DNA of 64,000 bases from CAZMRF01 sp964568735 (GTDB taxonomy: Bacteria; Acidobacteriota; Polarisedimenticolia; JACPZX01), in contig CAZMRF010000016.1 in the NCBI GenBank assembly GCA_964568735.1, positions 1 through 64,000 on the forward strand. The letters are read 5' to 3'. The position numbers and the translations under genes are program-made. Shown here in pieces: positions 41,107 to 49,611 of the stretch. The number at the start of each line of letters is the position of its first letter. The stretch's first letter is position 1. Below the pieces are notes generated by a model, which had not been told where the DNA came from, made no database searches, and saw nothing but the letters and a program-made list of their open reading frames with translations.

Positions 41107-43068
41107 ATGTGCGGGATAGCTGGAATCCTCTCCAGCGGCTCCGCCGATCACGATGACGCCATCCGGCGGATGGTGGATTCGCAGTTCCATCGCGGACCGG
41201 ACCATTCGGGCATCACCAAGATTGGCCTGGCAGACGGGAATCTCTGGCTCGGCAGCACCCGCCTCGCCATCCTTGACCTCACCGAAGCCGGCTCGATGCC
41301 CATGTCAGACCCGGCCACGGGCAACACCGTCGTCCACAACGGCGAGGTCTATAACCATCCAGCCCTGCGTGAGGCGCTCCAGGGAATGGGGCGACGCTTC
41401 GTCTCCCGCAGCGACACCGAGGTAATCCTCCATGCCTGCGGGCGGAGCGGCGCTGAGGCCTTCCGTGCCTTCCAGGGAATGTTTGCCACGGCTTTCTGGG
41501 ACGCCGGCCGCCGCGAGCTCCTTCTCGCCCGCGATCGGGCCGGGAAGAAGCCGCTCTACTACGCCGCGCTCCCCGGCCTCTTCGTTTTCGCTTCCGAGGT
41601 CCGTGCCCTCCTGGCGAGCGGGTTGATCCCGCGGCGGCTGAGCGCGGAGGCCCTCGATGTGTACCTCGCGAACGGCTTCGTCGTAGGGCCGGGAACGCTC
41701 GTCGAGGGGGTGCGCGCCCTGATGCCCGGCCATTGGATGCGGCTCACCTCGGATGCCCGGCCCCTGGAGATCACCTCCTACTGGAGGCCTGGCGGCCTGC
41801 GCAGGGAAGAGGCACGCGGACGTGGGCCCGAGCTCGATTCACTTCGTGATTGCTTCAGGGAAGCTGTCACGCAGCGCCTCATCGCGGACGTTCCCGTGGC
41901 CGTCTTTCTCTCGGGCGGGATGGACTCCTCCGCGATCGCCCTCGCCATTCACGAGGCCGGGTATTCGCCGATGACCTTCACCGTCGGCGTGGATGACGAG
42001 AGCCTTGATGAGTCGGCCCCCGCCCGCTCACTCGCTCAACGGATCTCCGCCCGCCACCACGAGGTGAAGATCACGGCGGAGCAGGTCGCTCAGTGGCTGC
42101 CCGACGCCGTAGCTGCGCAGGACCAGCCGAGCTTCGATGGCGTGAACACTTTTTGCGTGGCCCGGGCGGCACGGCAGGCTGGATTGAAAGTGGCGATCTC
42201 CGGCCTGGGGGCGGATGAGCTTTTCGGCGGATACCCCTTCCTCAGGTGGACCGCGTGGATGAGCCGCCTCGCCCGCGTCGCCCCCTGGCTGCCGGCGCCA
42301 TGGGCGGGGGCGATCGTGCGGAGCCTCGAAGGCCGCAATGGACCTCCACCGCTCGGGGCGCCCTGGAAGGCGCTGGACCTCATGCGGTCTCCTTCGGGCG
42401 GAGAGACTGGTTCGTTCGATAGCCTCCTCGCCGGCTACCAGGTGACGCAGATCGTCTTCCCCTCCTGGGCCCGGCGGAGGCTGCTCCCTTTGCTTACAGG
42501 CGCTGACAACGGGACTGCGGTATGGCAGGCACTGGGACTGCCGGCCTCCTTCGTCGCCTTCCTGCGCACGCAGATCCCCGAGTCCGACCCGGACCCGGGG
42601 GACTTCTTCACGATCGCCACAATGCGTCTCTTCCTGGGAGAGCGCTGCCTCAGGGACACGGACAGCATGGCGATGGCCAGCTCGCTCGAGGTCCGAGCCC
42701 CATTCACGGACCATCGCTTCGTCGAGGAGGCGCTTCGATTCCCAGGGCGGCTCCGCTGCGCCTCGCCGCCTGAGAAGCGCTTCGAGAGGCGCCTCATGGG
42801 GCCGATCCTGGATGGAGCCTGGTCGCCGAGACCGAAGCAGGGATTCATCATGCCCTTCACCAGGTGGCTCCGCGCGAAGGAAGGCGAGCGCATGCTTCGC
42901 GAGTCGCTCTCGGATCATTCCGTGCTCGTCCGGGCCGGGCTGCGACCCGAGTCCGTGCACGAGATCCTGCGCGGTCACCTGGAGAACCCGCGACGGGTGC
43001 CATGGTCGAGAGTGTGGGCCCTCTTCGTCCTCGTCGAGTGGATCCGGCGCCATGGGATGTCCCTCTGA
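41107..43068 (+). CDS. asnB: Glutamine-hydrolysing asparagine synthase-family amidotransferase
   Basis: 653 residues from ATG 41107, chosen because it puts the catalytic Cys2 at the mature N terminus (MCGIAGILSS). The class-II glutaminase domain (about 1-205: HRGPDHSG, VVHNGEVYN, RSDTEVILHA) is followed by the ATP-pyrophosphatase synthetase domain with SGGMDSSAIAL (about 271) and SGLGADELFGGYPF. In polysaccharide clusters such enzymes are thought to amidate uronic acids or other carboxyl groups rather than make asparagine, which the neighbouring glycosyltransferases support here. Its TGA overlaps the ATG of the next transferase. Confidence 0.9.
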   Translation: MCGIAGILSSGSADHDDAIRRMVDSQFHRGPDHSGITKIGLADGNLWLGSTRLAILDLTEAGSMPMSDPATGNTVVHNGEVYNHPALREALQGMGRRFVSRSDTEVILHACGRSGAEAFRAFQGMFATAFWDAGRRELLLARDRAGKKPLYYAALPGLFVFASEVRALLASGLIPRRLSAEALDVYLANGFVVGPGTLVEGVRALMPGHWMRLTSDARPLEITSYWRPGGLRREEARGRGPELDSLRDCFREAVTQRLIADVPVAVFLSGGMDSSAIALAIHEAGYSPMTFTVGVDDESLDESAPARSLAQRISARHHEVKITAEQVAQWLPDAVAAQDQPSFDGVNTFCVARAARQAGLKVAISGLGADELFGGYPFLRWTAWMSRLARVAPWLPAPWAGAIVRSLEGRNGPPPLGAPWKALDLMRSPSGGETGSFDSLLAGYQVTQIVFPSWARRRLLPLLTGADNGTAVWQALGLPASFVAFLRTQIPESDPDPGDFFTIATMRLFLGERCLRDTDSMAMASSLEVRAPFTDHRFVEEALRFPGRLRCASPPEKRFERRLMGPILDGAWSPRPKQGFIMPFTRWLRAKEGERMLRESLSDHSVLVRAGLRPESVHEILRGHLENPRRVPWSRVWALFVLVEWIRRHGMSL

Positions 43069-44279
43069 TGGGAGCTCCTGCGTTGCGTGTTCTGCTGGGT
43101 CACAACGACTACCGGGAGCCCGGCGGTGAGAACACCTCATTCGAGGTCGAAAGCGAGCTCCTCAGATCACACGGGATCGAGGTCATCACGTACCGCCGGG
43201 ACAGCCGCGAGATCGCCGGATACTCGACACGACGGATGCTCACGCTCGGCTTTCGCGCAATCCGGGCGGGCGACTCCCGGGAGGATGTCCGGCGGCTCCT
43301 GAAGCAGCACCGGCCCGCTCTCGCCCACTTTCACAACACCTTCCCGCTGATCTCGCCTTCCGTCTACGAGGCCTGCCGGGACGAAGGGATCCCCGTCATC
43401 CAGGCGCTGCGCAACTACCGGCTCATCTGCCCCAAGGCGACGCTGCTTCGCGACGGGCGTCCTTGCAACGACTGCGTCGGCCGGGCGGTCGCCTGGCCAG
43501 GGATCGCGCACGCCTGCTACCAGGGCTCCCGCGCCAGAACATCCGTCGTTGCAGCCATGCTCGCCTGGCACCGCTCGCGCGGGACGTGGACTCGGGACGT
43601 CAGGCTCTTCATCACGCCGTCCGACTTCGCCCGGTCGAGGCTCATCGCTGGCGGGCTGCCGGCTGACAGGATCGTGGTCAATCCCAACTTCACCCGCGAT
43701 CCCGGAGCGGTTCCTCCTCCTCCCCCCGATGGGAAGGCCCTCTTCATCGGGAGGCTGTCCGAGGAGAAGGGAGCGGAGGATCTCCTGAGGGCGTGCGCGA
43801 CGCCTGCCCTCAGAGCGCGACTGCGTCTCGCGGGGAGCGGACCCGAGGAGGCTGGCCTGCGGCGCCTCGCGTCGGAGCTGGGATACGCAGAGTCCGTGTT
43901 CGCGGGACACCTGACGGGCGACGAGATGACCGCCGAGGTGGCCGGCGCCGCCTGCATCGTGGTGCCCTCCCGTTGCTACGAGACGTTCGGTCGTGCGGTC
44001 ATCGAAGCCTATGCCGCAGGCCGAGCCGTCGTCGCCGCGAGCCACGGCGCGCTCGCCGAGCTGGTGCGGGAGGGAGAGACCGGAAGCCTGTTCCGCCCCG
44101 CAGATCCTGGAAGTCTCGCCGGAGCGATCGAGCGGCTGCTCTCCACGCCCGGCGGCCTCCAACGGATGGGCGCCGCCGCACGACGGGAGTACGAGGCGCG
44201 CTACACGCCCAGAGCGGGGTTCGAAAACCTCATGCGCATCTACAAGGTTGCGATCGACGGGTCGCAGCTTCCTTCCTGA
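43068..44279 (+). CDS. Family-4 glycosyltransferase
   Basis: 403 residues from ATG 43068, coupled to the amidotransferase (TGATG). GT-B fold: RVLLGHNDYREPGGENTSFE, LAHFHNTFPLISPSVYEAC, a Cys-containing loop NYRLICPKATLLRDGRPCNDCVG in pieces, the donor domain ALFIGRLSEEKGAEDLLRA and the EX7E element CYETFGRAVIEAYAAG. The CP(K)..C..C loop is common in EPS transferases of this type. It is the last gene of the rightward arm and converges with a methyltransferase gene 21 bp on. Confidence 0.88.
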   Translation: MGAPALRVLLGHNDYREPGGENTSFEVESELLRSHGIEVITYRRDSREIAGYSTRRMLTLGFRAIRAGDSREDVRRLLKQHRPALAHFHNTFPLISPSVYEACRDEGIPVIQALRNYRLICPKATLLRDGRPCNDCVGRAVAWPGIAHACYQGSRARTSVVAAMLAWHRSRGTWTRDVRLFITPSDFARSRLIAGGLPADRIVVNPNFTRDPGAVPPPPPDGKALFIGRLSEEKGAEDLLRACATPALRARLRLAGSGPEEAGLRRLASELGYAESVFAGHLTGDEMTAEVAGAACIVVPSRCYETFGRAVIEAYAAGRAVVAASHGALAELVREGETGSLFRPADPGSLAGAIERLLSTPGGLQRMGAAARREYEARYTPRAGFENLMRIYKVAIDGSQLPS

Positions 44280-44300
44280 TCCCGTATCGCCGCCTCTTCT

Positions 44301-45152
44301 TCAGAGAGATCCGTCCCGTCGAGCGGCCCGGCGGCATGCGAATACGGCGAGCCCGATCGAGTGGAAGGTCCGCCTCCTGAGCACGGCGGTCTTCGTCCAG
44401 TGCTTCAGCGCGCCCGCCATTGTTCGGGCCGTGGAGTGATTCCACGGGAGGTGGTCCGGCTGGCTTCTGAAGGCATCCGTCGACAGCAGATCAGGCGAGT
44501 GATTGGTCGAGTCACTATCGAATAGCGGCTCGAGACCGCTACGAATCAAGGTGGACCGGAAAGCCTCGAGATTCCCTGGATTCAGGAAACTCTCGCCGCC
44601 GGCAGCCTCGAGGGAGACGTCCACGGTGATCAGGCAGATTCCCTTCGGCGAGAGGACCCTGTGGAATTCCGCGAGAGCCGCCTCGGCCGCCTTCAGCGGG
44701 AGATGCTCCAGGACGGAAACGCAGATGACAGTCGAGTACGATGCCGATCGATAGGGCAGCCTGCCAAGATCTCCGATCTCCAGAGAAACGCGTAGTCGGG
44801 CCGGCAACAGTTCATTCCGCGCCACGAAGGCAGCGCCCAGTCGTTCGTCCCCGTCGAAACACCTGACCCGGAGTCCCCGCGATTTGAGATAGAAGGGGAA
44901 GAAGGTGATTCCCGAGCCTGCGTCGAGTATCCGGCCGCTCGTCTCCCCCAGCTCCGCGAGATGGTGGAGAATCCAGGGATACTCGTACTGCCGGCTCCAC
45001 TGGTGAAGAGCATCCGGTGGCCAGGGCACGTCGGGCCACCACCGTTCTCGATCCCTGAGGAACGGAGCCGAGAATCGCTCCATCTCCCTGAAAGCAGACG
45101 CCCGGCGCGAATCCTGAAGGTCTGAAAGCCGGACGAGCCCGCACTTCTCCAT
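44301..45152 (-). CDS. SAM-dependent methyltransferase (class I)
   Basis: 283 residues. The cofactor site is RILDAGSGITFFPFYLKSRG (about 73-92), then VRCFDGDERLG and STVICVSVLEHLPL, and the post-motif LSPKGICLITVD. The N-terminal 60 residues, rich in Arg/Trp, may contact the acceptor. It presumably methylates a sugar or lipid of the surface glycan. The DNA of this gene and the next is visibly less GC-rich than its neighbours, suggesting a separate origin. It ends the leftward arm. Confidence 0.82.
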   Translation of the reverse strand: MEKCGLVRLSDLQDSRRASAFREMERFSAPFLRDRERWWPDVPWPPDALHQWSRQYEYPWILHHLAELGETSGRILDAGSGITFFPFYLKSRGLRVRCFDGDERLGAAFVARNELLPARLRVSLEIGDLGRLPYRSASYSTVICVSVLEHLPLKAAEAALAEFHRVLSPKGICLITVDVSLEAAGGESFLNPGNLEAFRSTLIRSGLEPLFDSDSTNHSPDLLSTDAFRSQPDHLPWNHSTARTMAGALKHWTKTAVLRRRTFHSIGLAVFACRRAARRDGSL

Positions 45153-45167
45153 CCGCGTCCCGCCGAG

Positions 45168-45860
45168 TCAGCTTCGCTCGAAAAGGTAGAAGTCCGGCAG
45201 GGTCCGTCGGTCCCTCTCATCCGATATCGAGAAAGGATTCGGTACGTGCTCGGTCACACTCCAGCCTGGCAGCCGTTCACTGACGAAGTCTGTGAATCTA
45301 CGATGGAGCACGTGCGGCGCCCGCCATCGAGGCTGCGTATTGGAGTCCGTTGAGTAAATCACGACGTAGCGAGTCGACGTCCGGAAGAGGCGTTCCATGT
45401 ACTCACGGTAGGTACCATCCTCCACAAGGTGGTAAATGACGTCGAGTGACACGGAAAGCTCCGCCCGCTCCTCCTGGTACTCACTGACAAGCTTGAACGC
45501 TTTGCGAGGGTCCTTGGAGAAGAGCCCTCTGCATTTCTCGACCGCCGCCGGACTGACATCGAATCCGAGGTAGATTGAGTACTGAATCTGTTCCAAGAGG
45601 TGACCGTCGCCACATCCGAACTCGATGGCCGATCCGATCCTCCTTTCGCTGATGAACCGGTTCATTTGATCCGTCTTGAACCTGACCAGCTCTGGTGCGT
45701 AGGAGCCCGGCCCGGAGTCTCCCCCGCTCCGATAGTAGCCAATCCAGTATTTCTCGGATCCCGGGAAGGTGACCCGCCGGATCCCTCGAACGAGGCCACC
45801 GACGAGTGTCCCCAGAATAGGCAGACGGCGTGCCTTGTCCGGAATCCCGAGCAGGTTCAT
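45168..45860 (-). CDS. SAM-dependent methyltransferase (class I)
   Basis: 230 residues. The cofactor loop is SAIEFGCGDGHLLEQIQ (about 75-91), with YLGFDVSPAAVEKCRGLF and VSLDVIYHLVEDGTYREYMERLF; the latter, with the Asp-Val-Ile-Tyr-His-Leu block, is common in small glycan or small-molecule methyltransferases. No clear ribosome site precedes ATG 45860. It lies 37 bp after the selenoprotein gene on the same strand. Its base composition is lower in GC than the neighbouring genes. Confidence 0.8.
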   Translation of the reverse strand: MNLLGIPDKARRLPILGTLVGGLVRGIRRVTFPGSEKYWIGYYRSGGDSGPGSYAPELVRFKTDQMNRFISERRIGSAIEFGCGDGHLLEQIQYSIYLGFDVSPAAVEKCRGLFSKDPRKAFKLVSEYQEERAELSVSLDVIYHLVEDGTYREYMERLFRTSTRYVVIYSTDSNTQPRWRAPHVLHRRFTDFVSERLPGWSVTEHVPNPFSISDERDRRTLPDFYLFERS

Positions 45861-45897
45861 CGGGCCGCTTCTGATGGGTCCTGCCTCTCAGCGGTTC

Positions 45898-46140
45898 TCA
45901 TGCCGCGAGCCGCTTCCTGACCGCTTCCACGACCTTCTTCCCGGTCGGCAGCACGCCCAGAAAGGCCATCGCGCCGGCGTCGATAAGGACTTCCCCGTCC
46001 ACGAGGATCTTGAACTCGCCGTAGCGGCCGTGGACCATCTCGACCTCGGTCTTCAGCTCCCGCCGGATTCGCGCCGCCACCCGGGCGGCATGCACCCCCG
46101 ACAGTCAGTACACGCAGTATCGAACCTGAATCCTGGCCAT
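45898..46140 (-). CDS. selW: SelW/Rdx-type selenoprotein (CxxU), in-frame UGA
   Basis: 80 residues when the in-frame TGA at 46107-46105 is read as selenocysteine (U12). The ATG at 46140 has GGGAGGG 4-5 nt upstream. The start MARIQVRYCVYU gives the CxxU redox motif (Cys9, Sec12) of the thioredoxin-like Rdx family. It is followed by the family's HAARVAARIRREL helix, EVEMVHGRYGEFKILVDG and AMAFLGVLPTGKKVVEAV. Without recoding the frame would open only at an internal ATG and lose the active site. A SECIS-like hairpin follows the TGA, and tRNA-Sec is at 7529-7626. Rdx proteins are thiol-dependent redox proteins of poorly known function. It lies between an epimerase and two methyltransferases on the same strand, 33 bp after the epimerase. 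Confidence 0.85.
46073..46089 (-). promoter_or_regulatory. SECIS-like hairpin downstream of the Sec codon
   Basis: On the minus strand, 15 nt after the TGA, GCCGCC pairs with GGCGGC across the loop CGGGU (a U-G pair can extend the stem). The loop begins 21 nt after the UGA and has G in its first two positions, within the published bacterial SECIS distance and loop rules. It would recruit SelB with Sec-tRNA. Confidence 0.65.
46105..46107 (-). other. Recoded UGA codon (selenocysteine)
   Basis: The TGA is codon 12 of the selW frame, at the second position of the CxxC/CxxU motif where Rdx homologues have Cys or Sec. The protein homology continues unbroken on both sides. Confidence 0.82.
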
Positions 46141-46173
46141 GGGTCCCTCCCTACAACGACTCGGGGGCGGCGC

Positions 46174-47190
46174 CTACCTCTCCGCGAGCATCGCCTCGAG
46201 CGAGGCGGCGACCACCTTGCGGTCCCGGGACTTCACGTACCAGTCGATCGTGCGCTGGAGGCCCTCCTTGAACATGACCTGGGGCTCCCAGCCGAGGAGG
46301 CGCTTTGCGAGCGCGTTGTCGGCCACGCGGTTGTAGGGGCCCGTGGGCATGTCGGGGCGCGTCACGAGCTTCGCCTCCTTGCCCATGGAGCGCAGCACGT
46401 CGCGCGCGGCGTCGATGACGCGGATCCTCTCCATCGTGCCCAGGTTCACGGCGGTGGCGTCGTCGATGCGCTCGGCGGCCGCGATCGTCCCGCTGACGAT
46501 GTCGGAGATGTAGGTCCAGTTGCGGATCTGCTCCCCGGTCCCCCAGACCTCGAAGGGGTTCTGCCCGACGAAGGCGCGCGCGATCATCGCGATGACGGCG
46601 TGGTTCTCGACGCCCCGGGGCCCGTAGACGGTGAAGTAGCGGCACGAGGCGGACTTCATTCCGAAGTCGCGGTGGTAGGCCTTGAGGGTCATTTCCCCCA
46701 TGAGCTTCGCCCAGCCGTAGGTGTTGTCGGCGTCGAAGGGGGGGCCGACCATCTCCTCGGTCAGGTAGAGGATCTCGCCCGGATCCTCCTGGAGGTGGTT
46801 GGGGTAGACGCAGCCGGAAGAGGCGTAGACGACCTTCTCGACGCCCGCCGCCCGGCAGGCCTCAAGGAGGATCCCGTCCAGCATCAGGTTGCGGGCGCAG
46901 GCGGCCTGGTGGAGATCCACGTAGCCCCGTCCCCCGTGGTCCGCGGCGAGGTGGAAGACGAGCTTCTGCCCGCGGACGGCAGCCTCGGCTGCCTCCTGCC
47001 GCTTCAGGTCGGCCTTCATCAGCTCGACCCTGCCCGAGGCCAGGTGGGCTTGGAGATTTTCCAGCCGGCCGCTGCTGAGGTCGTCGGCAACCGTGACGCG
47101 GGCTCCCCGTTCGACGAGCACGTCCACGAGGTGCGAGCCGATGAACGAGGCGCCTCCGGTGACGAGCACCGGTAATCCTTTCCAATCCAT
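46174..47190 (-). CDS. NAD-dependent sugar epimerase/dehydratase
   Basis: 338 residues from ATG 47190, preferred over 47199 because GGGGG lies 9 nt upstream. Extended short-chain dehydrogenase: VLVTGGASFIGSHL (GxxGxxG), VADDLSSGRLENL, HLAADHGGRGYV, the catalytic ASSGCVYP and YGWAKLMGE (Ser and YxxxK). This is the UDP-glucose 4-epimerase/GDP-mannose 3,5-epimerase group; the HGG and RGYVDLH stretch recalls the latter, but the substrate is not certain. It would supply a nucleotide sugar for the locus. The selW gene follows. Confidence 0.87.
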   Translation of the reverse strand: MDWKGLPVLVTGGASFIGSHLVDVLVERGARVTVADDLSSGRLENLQAHLASGRVELMKADLKRQEAAEAAVRGQKLVFHLAADHGGRGYVDLHQAACARNLMLDGILLEACRAAGVEKVVYASSGCVYPNHLQEDPGEILYLTEEMVGPPFDADNTYGWAKLMGEMTLKAYHRDFGMKSASCRYFTVYGPRGVENHAVIAMIARAFVGQNPFEVWGTGEQIRNWTYISDIVSGTIAAAERIDDATAVNLGTMERIRVIDAARDVLRSMGKEAKLVTRPDMPTGPYNRVADNALAKRLLGWEPQVMFKEGLQRTIDWYVKSRDRKVVAASLEAMLAER

Positions 47191-47233
47191 CACGACCATC
47201 CCCCGTGTTCCATCCCGGCCCGGCCGGGCCCCT

Positions 47234-48169
47234 TCAGTCGAAGCGCCTCAGGCGCATCCGCTCCAGGGCGACGTTGTAGGCGAAGCGGGGGCCCTGGACG
47301 AGATACCGCCTCCACAGGCGCCGCGGCTCCCGCGCCAGCCTGAAGAGCCATTCGAGCCCGTTCTCCCTCATCCACTCCGGCGCCTGCCTCAGGCGCCCCG
47401 AGTTCAGATCGAAGGCCGCACCGACGCCCACGAGAAGCGGCACGTCGAGCCTCCCGCGGCTCTCCTGCATCCACTTTTCCTGTTTCGGTGTGCTCAGCCC
47501 CACCCAGACGACGTCGGGCCGCGTCGCCGAGATGGTCTTCCAGACCTCTTCACGCTCAGAGGTGCTCAGTGTGCGGTAGGGCGGAGACAGGGTCCCCGCG
47601 ATCACCGTGCCGGGGAAGCGCTCCGCCAGTCGCGCCGCAAGCGCATCTGCGATCCCAGGGGCGCCGCCATACAGGAAGTGGCGGCAGCCGCGGCTTGCTG
47701 CGGACTCGAAGAACTCGAGCATCAGCTCGGGACCGTAGACGCGCCGCTTGAGCGGATGGCCGCTCATTCGTGCAAGCCAGACGAGAGGCATGCCGTCCGG
47801 GACGACGAGGTCCGCGGCCAGGAGCGCCTCGCGTGTCTCCGGGTCACCGAGCGCCTCGGTGACGCCGTGCATTCCGGTGACCGCGACGAGGCGGCCTCGC
47901 TCCCCCGCCTCGATCCAGCCCAGCATGCGCTCGACGGCACCGGGGATCTGGACGGCATCCACCGGGATCCCCAACACGCGAAATCGAGCCGGAGCGTGAC
48001 CGGCACTCCCGAGTGTCGCGCGAGCGGGAGCTGGCGCGGCCCCGAGAATCCTCTCCGAGGGCACCGGGCCTGTGGGCCACGTCCCCGATGGGGCGGTGGG
48101 CTCGACGGCCGAGCCCTGAGCAATCATCCGGGGGCGAGGTGCCCTGGCGGGTCGCGGGCCGCTCAGCAT
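47234..48169 (-). CDS. WecG/TagA/CpsF-family glycosyltransferase
   Basis: 311 residues from ATG 48169, which has AGGGG upstream and overlaps the stop of the sugar-phosphate transferase gene by 7 bp; ATG 48127 is an alternative. The family core is clear: VTGMHGVTEAL, VVPDGMPLVWLAR, RVYGPELMLEFFE, FLYGGAPGIADALAARL, VGLSTPKQEKWM and VGVGAAFDLNSGRLRQAP, the GT26 signature. It adds the second sugar to an undecaprenyl-PP-linked first sugar, right after the action of the WbaP-like enzyme encoded just upstream. Confidence 0.92.
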   Translation of the reverse strand: MLSGPRPARAPRPRMIAQGSAVEPTAPSGTWPTGPVPSERILGAAPAPARATLGSAGHAPARFRVLGIPVDAVQIPGAVERMLGWIEAGERGRLVAVTGMHGVTEALGDPETREALLAADLVVPDGMPLVWLARMSGHPLKRRVYGPELMLEFFESAASRGCRHFLYGGAPGIADALAARLAERFPGTVIAGTLSPPYRTLSTSEREEVWKTISATRPDVVWVGLSTPKQEKWMQESRGRLDVPLLVGVGAAFDLNSGRLRQAPEWMRENGLEWLFRLAREPRRLWRRYLVQGPRFAYNVALERMRLRRFD

Positions 48170-49611
48170 GCGCCCCTCCCCCCGAGGGCGGCCGGGAGGG
48201 TCTCGAGGAGGATCTGGAGGTCGAGGCGGAAGCTCCACCCGCGGACGTAGAGGATGTCGTACCGGATCATCTCCTCGAAACGGACGTCGCTGCGCCCCCG
48301 CACCTGCCAGAGGCCCGTGATGCCCGGGCGCACCTTGGCGCGGTCCTGCGCCCAGGCGCGGTGCTCGCTGCTGAGGCCGTCCGGGTCGAGATCCTCGGCC
48401 GGCAGCGGCCTCGGGCCGACGAGGCTCATCTCGCCGATGAGTACATTGACGAGCTGCGGCAGCTCGTCGAGGCTGAAGCGCCTCATGAAGCGGCCGATGG
48501 GGGTCACTCTCGGGTCGTCGCCGATCTTGAAGAGGTGCCCCTGCTTCTCGTTGCGCGCGGCAAGGGAGGCTCGCCGATCGCCGGCGTCGGCCACCATCGT
48601 GCGGAACTTGTAGAACTTGAAGTAGCGCCCGCCTCGGCCCACCCTCGGTGCGACGTAGAGCACCGGGCCCGGCGAGGTCAGTTTCACGAGGGCGGCCAGC
48701 GCGAGGAGGAAGGGGCTCCCCACGACGAGGAGCAGACCCGCCGCCGCCAGATCGAAGATTCGCTTGGAGAGGTCCTGGAGCCTCGTGAACTCCACGCCCC
48801 TCAGCTCCACGAGGCGGACCGTGCCGACCTCGGTGAGAGCGATCCGCATGGAGCCCTCGTGGATGACGCCAGCGGTGTGGTTGACCGGCACTCCCATCCG
48901 CGTGCAGGTCGAGATGCATTCCCCCAGGTGCTCCGCGGAGATCTCGCTCTCGACGGCGATCACGCGGTCGATGGCGTGCCGGTTGATGATGATGCCGAGG
49001 TCGGCGAGGGAGCCGAGCACCGGGACGGGGTTGCCGAGGACGCCGGCTCCTGTCCCCGGCTCGGGCGTCACGACGCCGCAGATGCGCGCGGAGTCGGGGG
49101 CGGTCTTCTCGATCCTCCCGATGAGCGCGGCGGCGGCGGCGCCCGTGCCCACGATGAGGACGCGCTGGGGCCCGAGGGCACGCCAGCCTGCGGCCTTCAG
49201 GGCCAGGAAGAGAATCGCCCTGCCGGCGAGCATCAACAAGACACCAAGGGTGCCGAGGAGGATGACGAAGGAGCGGGAGAGATCCGTCCCGAAGTCCCTC
49301 AAGAAAAAGGTCGCCACGATCGTCAGGACGAGGACGAGACCCATCGCCTCCACGACCTGCGTGATCGTGGTGAGCAGCCGGGGACCGCGGCGCGTCCGGT
49401 AGAGGCCTATCCAGGGGGCCGCGCCCACCCAGAGGAGAACGACGAGTCCAAGGGGCGGAATGAGGTAGTCGATCTGCGGAACGTCGATCTGGGCCTTGAA
49501 GAACTGGTTCAGGGAGACCCGCAGCATCTGCGCGGCCTGGTAGGCCGCGATGATGGCCGCGAGATCCACGAGCATCGTCAGGAGGCGGATGTCCCGCCGC
49601 CAGCCCCTCAT
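48163..49611 (-). CDS. Polyprenyl glycosylphosphotransferase (WbaP/WcaJ type)
   Basis: 482 residues. Four or five N-terminal helices (about 10-125), a CoA-binding-like Rossmann domain (about 140-260: RVLIVGTGAAAAALIGRI) and the C-terminal catalytic domain (about 285-482). The latter starts KRIFDLAAAGLLLVVGSPFL and has YKFRTM, LDELPQLVNVLIGEMSLVGPRP (split) and RPGITGLWQVRGRSD. It starts glycan assembly by putting a sugar-1-phosphate on undecaprenyl phosphate. Its ATG overlaps the stop of the ligase-TPR gene (ATGA). Confidence 0.94.
   Translation of the reverse strand: MRGWRRDIRLLTMLVDLAAIIAAYQAAQMLRVSLNQFFKAQIDVPQIDYLIPPLGLVVLLWVGAAPWIGLYRTRRGPRLLTTITQVVEAMGLVLVLTIVATFFLRDFGTDLSRSFVILLGTLGVLLMLAGRAILFLALKAAGWRALGPQRVLIVGTGAAAAALIGRIEKTAPDSARICGVVTPEPGTGAGVLGNPVPVLGSLADLGIIINRHAIDRVIAVESEISAEHLGECISTCTRMGVPVNHTAGVIHEGSMRIALTEVGTVRLVELRGVEFTRLQDLSKRIFDLAAAGLLLVVGSPFLLALAALVKLTSPGPVLYVAPRVGRGGRYFKFYKFRTMVADAGDRRASLAARNEKQGHLFKIGDDPRVTPIGRFMRRFSLDELPQLVNVLIGEMSLVGPRPLPAEDLDPDGLSSEHRAWAQDRAKVRPGITGLWQVRGRSDVRFEEMIRYDILYVRGWSFRLDLQILLETLPAALGGRGAC

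Noticed and set aside
41107..43068. Exosortase/PEP-CTERM-type system because of the amidotransferase gene
   Set aside because: No exosortase and no protein with a PEP-type sorting tail was found in the window.
45769..47175. A plus-strand frame of about 470 codons opposite selW and the epimerase
   Set aside because: Composition is His/Asp/Gly/Val-rich without domains, while the minus strand has clear enzyme motifs and a selenoprotein. It is a shadow frame.
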